Origin: Candidatus Microthrix parvicella Bio17-1
GTDB taxonomy: Bacteria > Actinomycetota > Acidimicrobiia > Acidimicrobiales > Microtrichaceae
DNA length: 64,000 nucleotides
NCBI RefSeq assembly: GCF_000299415.1
Contig: NZ_AMPG01000001.1
Span: 744,001-808,000, forward strand
Direction: 5' to 3'
This document shows, in pieces, positions 8,495 through 16,892 of the stretch (its first letter is position 1; every line of letters starts with the position of its first letter). Under the pieces are notes generated by a model. The model was not told the DNA's origin, ran no database searches, and saw only the letters and a program-made list of their open reading frames with translations. The position numbers were made by a program, and so were the translations under genes.

Positions 8495-8785
8495 GTGGCA
8501 CTGACGCTCAAGCCCGGCAGCTTCACCGATACCGATGATTGGCGTTCAACAGCTGCGTGTCGGGACACCGACCCGGACCTGTTCTTCCCCATCGGCACCA
8601 CCGGGCCGGCGATCGAGCAAATCGACAGTGCCAAGGAGGTGTGCGATGCGTGCGACTCGAAGGCCCAGTGCCTGGAGTTCGCCCTCGCCACCAACCAGGA
8701 CTCCGGTATCTGGGGCGGCACCTCCGAGGAGGAGCGCCGCAAGCTGCGCCGCCAGTGGGTGGCAGCCCGCCGCAAGGCCAGCTGA
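8495..8785 (+). CDS. whiB1: WhiB1-like iron-sulfur transcription factor
   Basis: A 96-residue Wbl protein. Four cysteines (C22, C50, C53, C59; spacing x27, x2, x5) bind the [4Fe-4S] cluster, followed by the GIWGG turn at 71-75 and a basic C-terminus (RRKLRRQ, ARRKAS) for DNA contact. The pattern ACRDTDPDLFFPIGTTGPA and the adjacency to a PdtaS-type kinase match the mycobacterial whiB1 (Rv3219) - pdtaS (Rv3220c) neighbourhood. The GTG start has a strong GGAGG 6 nt upstream; the open frame further upstream to 8117 is spurious. In mycobacteria WhiB1 is an NO-responsive, sigma-A-binding regulator. Confidence 0.9.
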   Translation: MALTLKPGSFTDTDDWRSTAACRDTDPDLFFPIGTTGPAIEQIDSAKEVCDACDSKAQCLEFALATNQDSGIWGGTSEEERRKLRRQWVAARRKAS

Positions 8786-8794
8786 ACCCACACC

Positions 8795-8812
8795 GCCGGG
8801 TTTGAACCCGGC
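8795..8812. terminator. Hairpin between convergent whiB1 and pdtaS
   Basis: GCCGGG and CCCGGC form a 6-bp stem around a 6-nt loop (extendable as an 8-bp dyad GCCGGGTT/AACCCGGC). It sits 10 nt after the whiB1 stop and could serve both converging transcripts. There is no T-run, so it is at best a weak intrinsic or Rho-assisted terminator. Confidence 0.4.
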
Positions 8813-8850
8813 CCAACGGCCGCGCCCCACCCCGGGCGGCCTTCCGGTCG

Positions 8851-10371
8851 TTACCCGCCGAGGCGGAGGATGGGCAGTTCCTGCGTCGGGTCGTTCTTCC
8901 CACCGGGCGCAACGTCGGCCACCTCAACCTCCACCTGTGCCCGGGTGCCAGACAGGCCTGCGCCCTCGCCCTGCCGGGGCCCAATCTCGATCGTTCCGGC
9001 CAACTCCTCGGTGACCAACGAGGAGACGATCGTCAGGCCCAACCCTCCACCGGCCGGGTCGAGCGCCTCGGGCACCCCGATGCCGTTGTCCACCACCTCG
9101 ACCCGCAGTGATGAGGCCTCCCGATCAAGGGTGACCCACACCATCGGCTGAGGGAGATCGTCCTCCCCCAGCTGCGGAAACGCGTGGTCGAGCGCGTTTT
9201 GGATCAGCTCGTTGACCACGATGGCCAGCGCGGTGGCAGCGTCGGATGGCACCCGACCCGCCGTGCCCGAGAGGCGGATCAGCACGTGCGCGCCGGTGAC
9301 CTGGTCCATGGTGCGCACGATCGCCGCCACGATCTCGCGCAGCTCCACGTCGTCGCGATGCTCACGGCTGAGCAGCTCGTACACCACTGCGATCGCCTGG
9401 ATGCGCTGTACCGACTCGTTCACGGCCCGATCGGCCTCTGGGTGAGCAATCCGGCGTCCCTGCAGCCGCAGTAGGGACGAGATGGTCTGCAGGTTGTTCT
9501 TGACCCGGTGATGGATCTCTCGGATCGTGGCGTCCTTGCTGAGAAGCAACAGGTCGAGCTGGCGGATCTCCGACACATCCCGAAGAAACACCACTGCACC
9601 GTTGACCGCCTGCCGCTCCAGCAGTGGGAGCACCTCGAGGTCGATCACCACCGAGCCGGCCGCCACCTCCTCGGACGTGGGGCGACGCGTGCGAAAGGCC
9701 AGGCGCGTGGCCAGTTGGTCCAAACCCGCCTCGGCCAGGTGCGTGTTCATCACCGAACCTTCGACGCCCGCCCGGTTCAACGCCGACACGGCATTGGGCG
9801 ACGCAAAAACCACCCGGCCGTCACCATCCAACAAGAGGATGCCGTCGCCCACCCGGGGCGGCTCGCTCAGCACCCGGTCCTCGGGGCCGGGCGCATAGGG
9901 AAACTCGCCGGCGGCGATCATGGAAACGAAACGCTCGAAGATCGCCTGGTAGGTGCGCTCCAATTCGCCCGGTTGACGATGGGTGGGCGCCTGCTCGCTG
10001 GTCATCACCGCAACCACGCGATTCCGCCAACGAACCGGAATGGCCTGAACCGTCACGCTGACACCCAACTCCTCGACAAACAGGTCACCCCCTTCGATCG
10101 CACCAGAGCGCCATGCCCGCTCGACATGGGGCCGATCGGCCCCGGCCGCCCACGAGCCCACCCGGTCCGACTTGTAGAGCGTCTGGCCCGTCGCCGGCCG
10201 CACCTGGCTGCGCACCATGTAGCCACGACCGGCCGGCACGTACAACAGCAGGTCACCAAACGACAGATCCGACAGCACACCCCACATGGTCACCAGGCGA
10301 CGGAGGTGATCCTCCTGTGGGTCCTCCGGCACCACCACCTGAGCGTTGGGTGCCTCGGGCAGTTCGTTCAC
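8851..10371 (-). CDS. pdtaS: PdtaS-type sensor histidine kinase
   Basis: A 506-residue cytosolic kinase. Order: N-terminal GAF-like sensor (about 1-150), PAS domain (about 170-270), HisKA_2 dimerisation/phosphoacceptor helix with HHRVKNNLQTISSLL (about 290-310), then a HATPase with NELIQNALDHAF, VEVVDNGIGVPE and GGLGLTIVSS. This architecture and length match M. tuberculosis PdtaS, which phosphorylates the ANTAR regulator PdtaR; no PdtaR gene lies in the window. It starts within the stop of bagB (ATGA overlap), so it is translationally coupled to it. No membrane segments are seen. Confidence 0.9.
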   Translation of the reverse strand: MNELPEAPNAQVVVPEDPQEDHLRRLVTMWGVLSDLSFGDLLLYVPAGRGYMVRSQVRPATGQTLYKSDRVGSWAAGADRPHVERAWRSGAIEGGDLFVEELGVSVTVQAIPVRWRNRVVAVMTSEQAPTHRQPGELERTYQAIFERFVSMIAAGEFPYAPGPEDRVLSEPPRVGDGILLLDGDGRVVFASPNAVSALNRAGVEGSVMNTHLAEAGLDQLATRLAFRTRRPTSEEVAAGSVVIDLEVLPLLERQAVNGAVVFLRDVSEIRQLDLLLLSKDATIREIHHRVKNNLQTISSLLRLQGRRIAHPEADRAVNESVQRIQAIAVVYELLSREHRDDVELREIVAAIVRTMDQVTGAHVLIRLSGTAGRVPSDAATALAIVVNELIQNALDHAFPQLGEDDLPQPMVWVTLDREASSLRVEVVDNGIGVPEALDPAGGGLGLTIVSSLVTEELAGTIEIGPRQGEGAGLSGTRAQVEVEVADVAPGGKNDPTQELPILRLGG

Positions 10372-11552
10372 CTCTCGGAGTCGTCCCAGAGTTGCCGACC
10401 CAGGCGAACAAGGCCCGCAATGTCGGTGATGTCCTCGGCGAAGTAGGGCACGCTCGCCACCACGGCGGCATCGGCCGTCAAGCGGTCTCGCTCCTCGGCC
10501 TCGCGTCCGGCCACCAGCTGAAAGCGGAGGAAGTTCTCCCCCAGTTCGGGAAGCATGCGACCCAGCGGCACCCGGCCGTCCTCGCCCACCCCCAGGCGTT
10601 CCGCCAGCACCTCGGCGCGGGCGGCGCCGTGTTCGGCCAGGTCGTGGGCGGTGACGGTGGCGGCCCTGTCGGTCAATCCCGCCGGCAGCGTCTTGTTGAG
10701 CACCAGCGCGCCGACGTCGTAGTTGCGCTTGTCCAGCTCGGCGATGAAAAGCCGCGCCTCGCGCGCCGCGGCCGCCTCCAGGGTGGACACCACCACAAAG
10801 CTGGTGTCGGCGGAGGCCAGCAACCGACTGACCGCCTGGGAACGCTCGACGAAACCGTCGTACATCGACTGGAACAACATGAAGAACTCGGCGATGTCGG
10901 ACAGAAACTGGCTGCCCAGGATGCGGTCGGCGACCGTGTAGAACGGTTTGGAGGCCAGGTTGATCACCCGCGAGCGGCTTGGGGCGATCAACCAGCGCAG
11001 CAGGCGGCTGGAGAAGAAGTCCGCCATGCGCTCTGGAGCATCAAGAAAGTCGAGTGCGTTGCGGGTGGGTGGGGTGTCCACCACGATCAGGTCGAAGCGT
11101 CCAGACGAGTGCAGCTCGTAGAGCCGCTCCATGGCGACGTAGTCGTGGCTCTGCACGAACTTCGAGGAGATGTTGGTGTAGAGCGGGTTGGCCAGGATGG
11201 CGTCGCGGGTGGCGGCGTCGGGCGCATGGCTGCGCACCAGGTCGTCCCAGCTCTCCTTGGTGTCCAACATGGCCGCCCACAGCTCGCCCGTCGGGCGAAT
11301 GCCCACCGAGGTGAACGCCTCGTCGGGCACCCGAACCTCGACGTTGCCGAAGCGTTCCAGGCCCATGGCGTTGGCCAACCGACGAGCCGGGTCGACGGTG
11401 ACCACCAACACCTTCAACCCCAACGTCGACGCCGCCATCGTGGCCACGGCTGCGGCGGTGGTGGTCTTGCCCACACCACCGGAGCCGGCCGTCACCAGCA
11501 CCTCCCGGGCCGATGCCAGGTTTCGCAGGCTTGCGCCGCTCATCGCAGCCAC
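10368..11552 (-). CDS. ArsA/Get3-like ATPase, second of pair (Rv3680/BagB type)
   Basis: A 394-residue SIMIBI-class ATPase. The deviant P-loop is SGGVGKTTTAAAVAT near the N-terminus, with a switch region VVDTPPTRNALDFLD. It pairs with the smaller ArsA-like gene directly upstream, as do Rv3679 and Rv3680 of mycobacteria (described as bacterial Get3-like proteins BagA and BagB). No arsenical-binding cysteine signature is obvious, so arsenite transport is unlikely. It starts with GTG 37 nt after its partner; a second start three codons in (ATG at 11543) is possible. Confidence 0.8.
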   Translation of the reverse strand: MAAMSGASLRNLASAREVLVTAGSGGVGKTTTAAAVATMAASTLGLKVLVVTVDPARRLANAMGLERFGNVEVRVPDEAFTSVGIRPTGELWAAMLDTKESWDDLVRSHAPDAATRDAILANPLYTNISSKFVQSHDYVAMERLYELHSSGRFDLIVVDTPPTRNALDFLDAPERMADFFSSRLLRWLIAPSRSRVINLASKPFYTVADRILGSQFLSDIAEFFMLFQSMYDGFVERSQAVSRLLASADTSFVVVSTLEAAAAREARLFIAELDKRNYDVGALVLNKTLPAGLTDRAATVTAHDLAEHGAARAEVLAERLGVGEDGRVPLGRMLPELGENFLRFQLVAGREAEERDRLTADAAVVASVPYFAEDITDIAGLVRLGRQLWDDSER

Positions 11553-11589
11553 CCGCCCGGGGTCGGACTCCTCAGAGAGATCGAACCCA

Positions 11590-12561
11590 TCAGACCAGCT
11601 CCTCTTCCAGAAGATCGGCGATGGCGTGCGTCACCCGTGTGCCGTGTGTGCGGATGAACAGCATCGGCAGGTTGACCAATGGCACGCCCTCCGGGAGCCC
11701 CGCTCGAAGCCGTTGCAGATGCGGCACGCGTGAGCGGCGCAACCCCACCGCCAACTCGGCCGCCTCGACCACGCCCTGGAGGCCGGCGCCGGTGGTGGCA
11801 CCCAGGGAGTCGTCGACCCCGGTCAACGCATCCCCGTCGGAACGGACCGACTCGGCCAACTCGTCGAACAACTCCTCCTCCGTCCGGCTGAACAGCTCGG
11901 GCAGTACCCGGTTGGCCACCACTCCGGCCAGGTCGATTTCGGTTTCGGTGCCCAGGCGTCCCACCAGCTCGAGGGTCTCGTTCACCGGCATCTCCTCCGG
12001 CGTGGCCACAACCACCACCCCGGTCGTCGCAGGATCCTTCAGCAGATCGATCATCCAGGCGGTCTGCGCCTGCACCACGCCGACACCGATCAGCTCGCCC
12101 AGCGCCACCGGCGACGCCAGCTGACCCACCACGTGCCCGGAGGCGGACGCATCGACCACCACCAGGTCGTAGTTGCGTTCCCGAACCTCGTAGGCGATCT
12201 TGCCGACGGTCAGAATCTCCTTCACGCCGGGGGCCGCTGTGGCCACAAAATCAAATACTCGGGCGATGGGGCCCAACCGGGCCAGCAGTGGCAACTTGAG
12301 CTGCAACTTGAGGTACTCCCGCAGGGACTCCTCGGTGTTCATCGCCATGGCGAACAGGTTGTGCTGCACCTCGGTGGGCTGAAACGCCAGGGGCCCCACA
12401 CCGTAGAAGTCGGCCAGGTTGCCCTTGGCGTCCACCTCGCACACCAAGGTGCGCTTGCCCGCCCGTGCACCCATCAGGGCCAACGCCGACGCCACCGACG
12501 TCTTGCCGACGCCACCTTTGCCGGTGACGAACAGCAGTCTGCGATCCAGAAGCGAAGACAT
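11590..12561 (-). CDS. ArsA/Get3-like ATPase, first of pair (Rv3679/BagA type)
   Basis: A 323-residue ArsA-family ATPase with the P-loop TGKGGVGKTSVASALAL at the N-terminus and a switch VVVDASASGHVVGQL. In mycobacteria the Rv3679/Rv3680 pair forms a complex linked to tail-anchored-like or redox functions; here the pair also shares an operon with DUF3107 and the PdtaS kinase. It starts 15 nt after the DUF3107 stop, with no clear Shine-Dalgarno. Confidence 0.8.
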   Translation of the reverse strand: MSSLLDRRLLFVTGKGGVGKTSVASALALMGARAGKRTLVCEVDAKGNLADFYGVGPLAFQPTEVQHNLFAMAMNTEESLREYLKLQLKLPLLARLGPIARVFDFVATAAPGVKEILTVGKIAYEVRERNYDLVVVDASASGHVVGQLASPVALGELIGVGVVQAQTAWMIDLLKDPATTGVVVVATPEEMPVNETLELVGRLGTETEIDLAGVVANRVLPELFSRTEEELFDELAESVRSDGDALTGVDDSLGATTGAGLQGVVEAAELAVGLRRSRVPHLQRLRAGLPEGVPLVNLPMLFIRTHGTRVTHAIADLLEEELV

Positions 12562-12576
12562 CAGCGGGTCGGGTTG

Positions 12577-12807
12577 CTAGCTGGAGAACCCGATGGAGCG
12601 CCCACCGGTGTCGCGACCCATCTCGAGGTACGCGATCTTGGCCACCGGCACCGCCACCTCGCGCCCCGACGTGTCGGTCAGCCACAGCACCCCGTCACCG
12701 GCGGACACCGCCTCGTCGATGCGGTCGTGCAATTCGTCGCGCAGGTCGTCGTCCACGGTCAGATCCAGCTCACGTGGTGCCTGGGTCACTCCGATGCGTA
12801 TGTCCAC
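12577..12807 (-). CDS. DUF3107 family protein (TB9.4-like)
   Basis: A 76-residue protein matching DUF3107, known from Mycobacterium as Rv3208A/TB9.4; function unknown. It begins with GTG behind AGGAG at 6-nt spacing. A longer open frame upstream to 12915 has no such signal. Visible features are IRIGVTQAPREL at the N-terminus and VAKIAYLEMG near the C-terminus. It heads the DUF3107-bagA-bagB-pdtaS operon. The 205-nt gap to the divergent gene at 13013 holds a short direct repeat (cgcgtcaccaac twice, near 12915-12940) and nothing else I recognise. Confidence 0.75.
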   Translation of the reverse strand: MDIRIGVTQAPRELDLTVDDDLRDELHDRIDEAVSAGDGVLWLTDTSGREVAVPVAKIAYLEMGRDTGGRSIGFSS

Positions 12808-13012
12808 TGCATGCTCCTGAAGGTGGTGGGCGGCGCCGGTTGCGGCGCACGCACATGCTACGCGGCCCTGCCCGCTCGGCCGATTCGCGGCCCGACGGCC
12901 GGACCGGTGCCTCACCGCGTCACCAACCGCGTCACCAACCGCAGCGCTCGCCGAAGGACCAAATATCGAGGCGGGCGACCGGCACCCCGTTCCTGCCTGC
13001 GAAGATGGGGGG

Positions 13013-14119
13013 ATGGCTCAAGACCCAGCCCAGACCGACCCGGCCCAGACCGACCCGGCCCGGACCGACCCGGCCCAGACCGACAACGAGCCGCCCACAG
13101 CGGCCCAGGTCATCGCCGACACCCAGGCACTGCTCGACCCGTACCCGCGTCGGCACCTGGCCACACTGCCCACGCCGCTGCAGCCGTGCGAGCGGCTGTC
13201 CGAGGCCCTCGGAGGGCCGGAGATCTGGGTGAAGCGCGACGATTGCACCGGCCTGGCGCTGGGCGGCAACAAGGTTCGCAAGCTGGAGTACCTGATGGGC
13301 CAGGCGATCGCCGAGGGCGCCTCCCGCGTGGGTACCTTCGGTGCGTTGCAGTCCAACCACGCACGGCAGACCGCAGCCGCCGCCAACGCGCTTGGGCTTG
13401 GCTGCGAGCTTGTCCTCACCGAGATGGTGCCCCGCGACGACCACGACTACGTCGACAACGGCAACCAGACACTGTTTCGCATCCTTGGTGTGCCGACCCA
13501 TCGCGTGACCGACGACGTGTCCTCGGCGGCGGCCATCAGCGCCGTCGAGGAGGCGGCGGCCGAAGCGGGCGAGATCGTCAGCTGGATCCCCACCGGCGGG
13601 TCGTCGCCCGTGGGTGCCCTCGGCTACGTCAACGCCGCCATCGAACTGGTGCATCAGGCGGTGGAGGCCGAGGTGGGATTCCACCGCATCGTCCTGGCCA
13701 CTTCCACCGGCGGTACCTATGCCGGGCTGCTGGCGGGCATGGATGCCCTGGGTGCAGGCACCGCGGTCACCGGGTTCGACACCTACGAGGGCGCCGCCCG
13801 CTCAAGGGCCGCCGCCCGCACGCTGCTCGATGCGCTGGGACCCATGTTGGGCCGAAACCCGGTGGCCGAGGGCTCGGTGGACATTCTCGACGGCTACTGC
13901 GGGGATGGTTACGGCATACCGACCAGGGAGGCGACCGAGGCCATCGAGTTGTTCGCCCGCACCGAGGGCCTGCTGCTGGATCCGGTCTACAGCGGCAAGG
14001 CCGCCGCCGGGCTGATCGACGTGGTGCGCCGGGGCCTCATCGGCGACGATGAACGGGTGGTCTTCCTGCACACCGGCGGGGCACCCGGGCTGTTTGCCTA
14101 CTCCGGCGAGTTTCGCTGA
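13013..14119 (+). CDS. PLP-dependent D-cysteine desulfhydrase / ACC deaminase family enzyme
   Basis: A 368-residue fold-type II PLP enzyme. The PLP lysine is in GGNKVRKLEYL, followed by SNHARQTAAAA and the phosphate-binding loop TSTGGTYAGLL. Family members convert D-cysteine to pyruvate, sulfide and ammonia, or deaminate 1-aminocyclopropane-1-carboxylate; sequence alone does not settle which. The first 25 residues are a D-P-A-Q-T repeat encoded by four 15-nt units and are unlikely to belong to the fold. Start taken at the ATG behind GAAGAT (6-nt gap). A sulfur role would suit the cysteine desulfurase 3 kb away, but that is inference. Confidence 0.75.
   Translation: MAQDPAQTDPAQTDPARTDPAQTDNEPPTAAQVIADTQALLDPYPRRHLATLPTPLQPCERLSEALGGPEIWVKRDDCTGLALGGNKVRKLEYLMGQAIAEGASRVGTFGALQSNHARQTAAAANALGLGCELVLTEMVPRDDHDYVDNGNQTLFRILGVPTHRVTDDVSSAAAISAVEEAAAEAGEIVSWIPTGGSSPVGALGYVNAAIELVHQAVEAEVGFHRIVLATSTGGTYAGLLAGMDALGAGTAVTGFDTYEGAARSRAAARTLLDALGPMLGRNPVAEGSVDILDGYCGDGYGIPTREATEAIELFARTEGLLLDPVYSGKAAAGLIDVVRRGLIGDDERVVFLHTGGAPGLFAYSGEFR
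13022..13081 (+). repeat. Four 15-nt tandem units in the 5' coding region
   Basis: Unit gacccggcccagacc with one or two variants, four copies, encoding D-P-A-Q-T repeats at the N-terminus of the PLP enzyme. The reading frame is kept for any copy number. Confidence 0.85.
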
Positions 14120-14199
14120 CCGCGGACGCCAAGCACGGCCCGTCGGGGTCTCCGGACACATCGCTGGCTCGAACGGCGGGGCGATGCGATGCTCGTGGC

Positions 14200-15636
14200 A
14201 TGGAACGACTCAGCGGATCCGACGCGTGGTACCTCTCCCTGGAAACGCCGTCTGCGCCCATGGTGGTCACCGGGGTCATCGGCCTCGACCCGTCAACCGC
14301 CCCGGACGGCTTCGATCCGGCCTCGTTGCGGACACACATGGCGGACCGGGTGCCGCTGATTCCAGCCTTCCGCCGGCGACTGGCAACCGTGCCCCTCAGC
14401 GCCGACAGGCCCCGCTGGGTCGACGACCCCGACTTCGACCTCGACCATCACCTTTCGCTCCACAGGTTCGACGAGCCCGCATCCCACGATGACCTGGCCG
14501 CCTACATCGGCGAGCTGATGAGTCGGCGTCTGCCCCGGGATCGGCCGCTTTGGGAGATGACGCTGCTCGAAGGCCTCACCGGCGGTGCCGCCGCCGTGGT
14601 GCTTCGGATGCATCACGCCATCGTCGACGGCATCTCCGGCGTTGCCCTGATGGCCGACCTGTTCGACCTCACGCCCGACAGCCCTCGCCGCACCGAGGAC
14701 GATCCAGGTTGGGATCCCGAAGCAATGCCGTCGGCCACGCGCCTGCTGGGCGACGGCCTCGGTGCCCGCATCGCCGAGCCGCTGCGACCCCTGCAGATCC
14801 TCTCGCGGACCACTCGGGCACTGGCCGACGCGGGCTTGGCCACCGCCGCCCAGCGCCGCCGCGGTTCCACCGCCGCGGGCCAGCCGATGAACGCGCCCCG
14901 CACTCCGTTCAACCGGTCCCTCACGCCAGAACGCTCGGTTGCGTTCACCAGCCGCCCGTTCGAGGAGTTTCGGCGGTTGCGCCATCACTTCGGCGTCACG
15001 ATCAACGACGTGGTGATGTGTGCCACCGGCATCGGGCTGCGCAACCATCTGAGCGACCTCGGTGAAGCGGTGGACCGACCGTTGGTGGTGTCGGTGCCGG
15101 TCTCGGTGCACGGCGCCGCCGACGACGCCTCCTCCAACCAGGTATCGGCCATGTTCGTGGAGTTGCCGATGGGCCTCGACGATCCGGCGACCATGCTCGC
15201 CGCCGTGTCACGCAGTTCCACCGCATCCAAAGAGGTCAATGCGGCGATGGGGTCCGACCTCATCGGCGATGTCGCCGAACTGATTCCAGGCCCGGTGTTC
15301 AGCGTGGGGGTCGACCTCTACAAGCGGTTGGGCCTGGCCGACCGGCTGCCACCTGTCCACAACCTGGTGATCTCCAACGTGGCCGGTGCACCCGTGCCGG
15401 TGTTCATGGCCGGTGCCAAAGTCACCGGGATGTGGCCGTTTGGGCCGCTCCTCGAGGGCGCCGGACTGAACGTCACGGTGTTCTCGGCAGACGGCGAGAT
15501 GATGCTGGGTGTGGTGACGTGCCCCGAGCTGATCCCTGACGTTCGCAAGGTGTTGGACGCCATCGGTCAGGGTTTGGACGCACTCACCGCCGCCGCCGAC
15601 CGCGGCGACCAGCTGCCCCCAACTACAGAATCTTGA
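14200..15636 (+). CDS. Wax ester synthase / diacylglycerol acyltransferase (WS/DGAT)
   Basis: A 478-residue bifunctional acyltransferase that esterifies acyl-CoA to fatty alcohol or diacylglycerol, building wax esters or triacylglycerol storage lipid. The condensing motif HHAIVDG is at about residue 146, and the C-terminal family block N-L-V-I-S-N-V-A-G-A-P is present. The N-terminal MERLSGSDAWYLSLETP is typical. GATGCT 6 nt upstream may be a leaderless -10. This agrees with a lipid-storing actinobacterium. Its 3' end overlaps the convergent Mrp gene by 14 bp. Confidence 0.92.
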   Translation: MERLSGSDAWYLSLETPSAPMVVTGVIGLDPSTAPDGFDPASLRTHMADRVPLIPAFRRRLATVPLSADRPRWVDDPDFDLDHHLSLHRFDEPASHDDLAAYIGELMSRRLPRDRPLWEMTLLEGLTGGAAAVVLRMHHAIVDGISGVALMADLFDLTPDSPRRTEDDPGWDPEAMPSATRLLGDGLGARIAEPLRPLQILSRTTRALADAGLATAAQRRRGSTAAGQPMNAPRTPFNRSLTPERSVAFTSRPFEEFRRLRHHFGVTINDVVMCATGIGLRNHLSDLGEAVDRPLVVSVPVSVHGAADDASSNQVSAMFVELPMGLDDPATMLAAVSRSSTASKEVNAAMGSDLIGDVAELIPGPVFSVGVDLYKRLGLADRLPPVHNLVISNVAGAPVPVFMAGAKVTGMWPFGPLLEGAGLNVTVFSADGEMMLGVVTCPELIPDVRKVLDAIGQGLDALTAAADRGDQLPPTTES

Positions 15637-16777
15637 GTTCGGGGTGACTGCGCCTGGTGGGCGCCAACTCGGTGTCGATGCGAGAGGCCATGACCTCGAA
15701 CACCTTTGACGCTTCCGCATCGGGGTCCACCGACATGATCGGGTTGCCGTGGTCACCACCCTCGCGCAGCGCCGAAACCAGTGGGATCTGCCCCAACAAG
15801 GGCACCTCCAGGCGATCGGCCAACTCCTGGCCGCCGCCGGCGCCGAACAGCTCGTACCGCTTGCCGTCGTCCCCGGTGAACCAGGACATGTTCTCGATCA
15901 CGCCCTTCACCTCGAGGTTCACCTTGTGGCTCATGAACGCGCTGCGCTGAGCCACCCGCTGAGCGGCCGGGTTGGGTGTGGTCACCACGTACACCTCGGC
16001 CCGAGGCAGAAACTGGGCCAGTGACAGCGAGATGTCGCCGGTGCCCGGCGGCAGGTCCACCACCAGATAGTCAGGGTCGTCCCAGTACACGTCGGTGAGG
16101 AACTGCTCCAGGGCCTTGTGCAGCATCGGGCCGCGCCAGATCACCGCCTGATCCTCCTGAGCGAAGAACCCCATCGAGATGCAGGTGACCCCGTTGGCCT
16201 CGGGCGGCACGATCATCGAGTCGATCACCGTGGGCGGTTGCTCGATGCCCAGCATGCGTGGGATGGAGAAGCCCCACACGTCGGCATCGACGATCGACAC
16301 CTTCTTGCCCTGACGGGCCAGGGCGATGCCCAGGTTGGTGGTGACCGAGCTTTTACCCACGCCTCCCTTGCCCGAGGCGATCAGCAGCACCCGGGTTTTG
16401 TTGCCGGGTTGGGCGAAGGGGATCTGGCGACCCTCGGCGTGCCCGTGCCCCTGGTGGCTGCCCGCCGTGGCGGCAGGGTCGCCGTGCAGTTGTTCGCGCA
16501 GCGCCGCACGCTCGGCATCGGTCATCGAGGTGAAGTTCAACTTCAGCTGATCGACGCCCTCCAGCGAGGTGACCGCCTCGGACACCCGCCGCGTGATCTC
16601 GTCCTTCAACGGACACCCGGAAATGGTGAGGGCGATCAGCACCGTCACCACCGGAAGGTCAATATCGATGTCGCGCACCATGTTGAGGTCGACGATCGAT
16701 CGATGCAGTTCGGGGTCCTCCACCGGTCGGAGCGCCTCGATGATGTCGTCGCGGGTGGGGACGGAGGAGGATGCCAT
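15623..16777 (-). CDS. mrp: Mrp/ApbC family iron-sulfur carrier ATPase
   Basis: A 384-residue protein with an N-terminal DUF59/MIP18 domain (about 1-90, including SGCPLKDEITRRV) and a ParA-like ATPase with deviant P-loop ASGKGGVGKSSVTTNLG. It is expected to bind and transfer [4Fe-4S] clusters. The C-terminal Cys-x-x-Cys seen in the E. coli protein is absent: after ENMSW the sequence runs FTGDDGKRYELFG. Actinobacterial Mrp proteins often lack it, so cluster binding may differ. The cysteine desulfurase gene is divergent 115 nt away, a sensible functional neighbour. Confidence 0.88.
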   Translation of the reverse strand: MASSSVPTRDDIIEALRPVEDPELHRSIVDLNMVRDIDIDLPVVTVLIALTISGCPLKDEITRRVSEAVTSLEGVDQLKLNFTSMTDAERAALREQLHGDPAATAGSHQGHGHAEGRQIPFAQPGNKTRVLLIASGKGGVGKSSVTTNLGIALARQGKKVSIVDADVWGFSIPRMLGIEQPPTVIDSMIVPPEANGVTCISMGFFAQEDQAVIWRGPMLHKALEQFLTDVYWDDPDYLVVDLPPGTGDISLSLAQFLPRAEVYVVTTPNPAAQRVAQRSAFMSHKVNLEVKGVIENMSWFTGDDGKRYELFGAGGGQELADRLEVPLLGQIPLVSALREGGDHGNPIMSVDPDAEASKVFEVMASRIDTELAPTRRSHPELKIL

Positions 16778-16877
16778 AGACGGCCAGTCTCCCGCGGCAC
16801 GAGCGTTCCGCCAAGAGGGCCGACCGACGTCACGTCGGAATACGAGACACCAGGGGAACTACACGACGAAGTGCCCA

Positions 16878-16883
16878 TAGGAT
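16878..16883 (+). promoter_or_regulatory. -10 element TAGGAT
   Basis: TAGGAT lies 9 nt before the ATG at 16893 and there is no Shine-Dalgarno; likely leaderless or very short leader for the cysteine desulfurase. Confidence 0.45.
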
Positions 16884-16892
16884 TCGCCTCCC

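Noticed and set aside
9508-10446. Forward reading frame opposite pdtaS
   Set aside because: Translation is His/Arg/Gln-rich and unlike any family, while the minus-strand kinase has all expected motifs.
12915-12940. Direct repeat cgcgtcaccaac as an operator
   Set aside because: Two copies of a simple G/C-rich motif upstream of a divergent pair, with no dyad symmetry or link to a -10.
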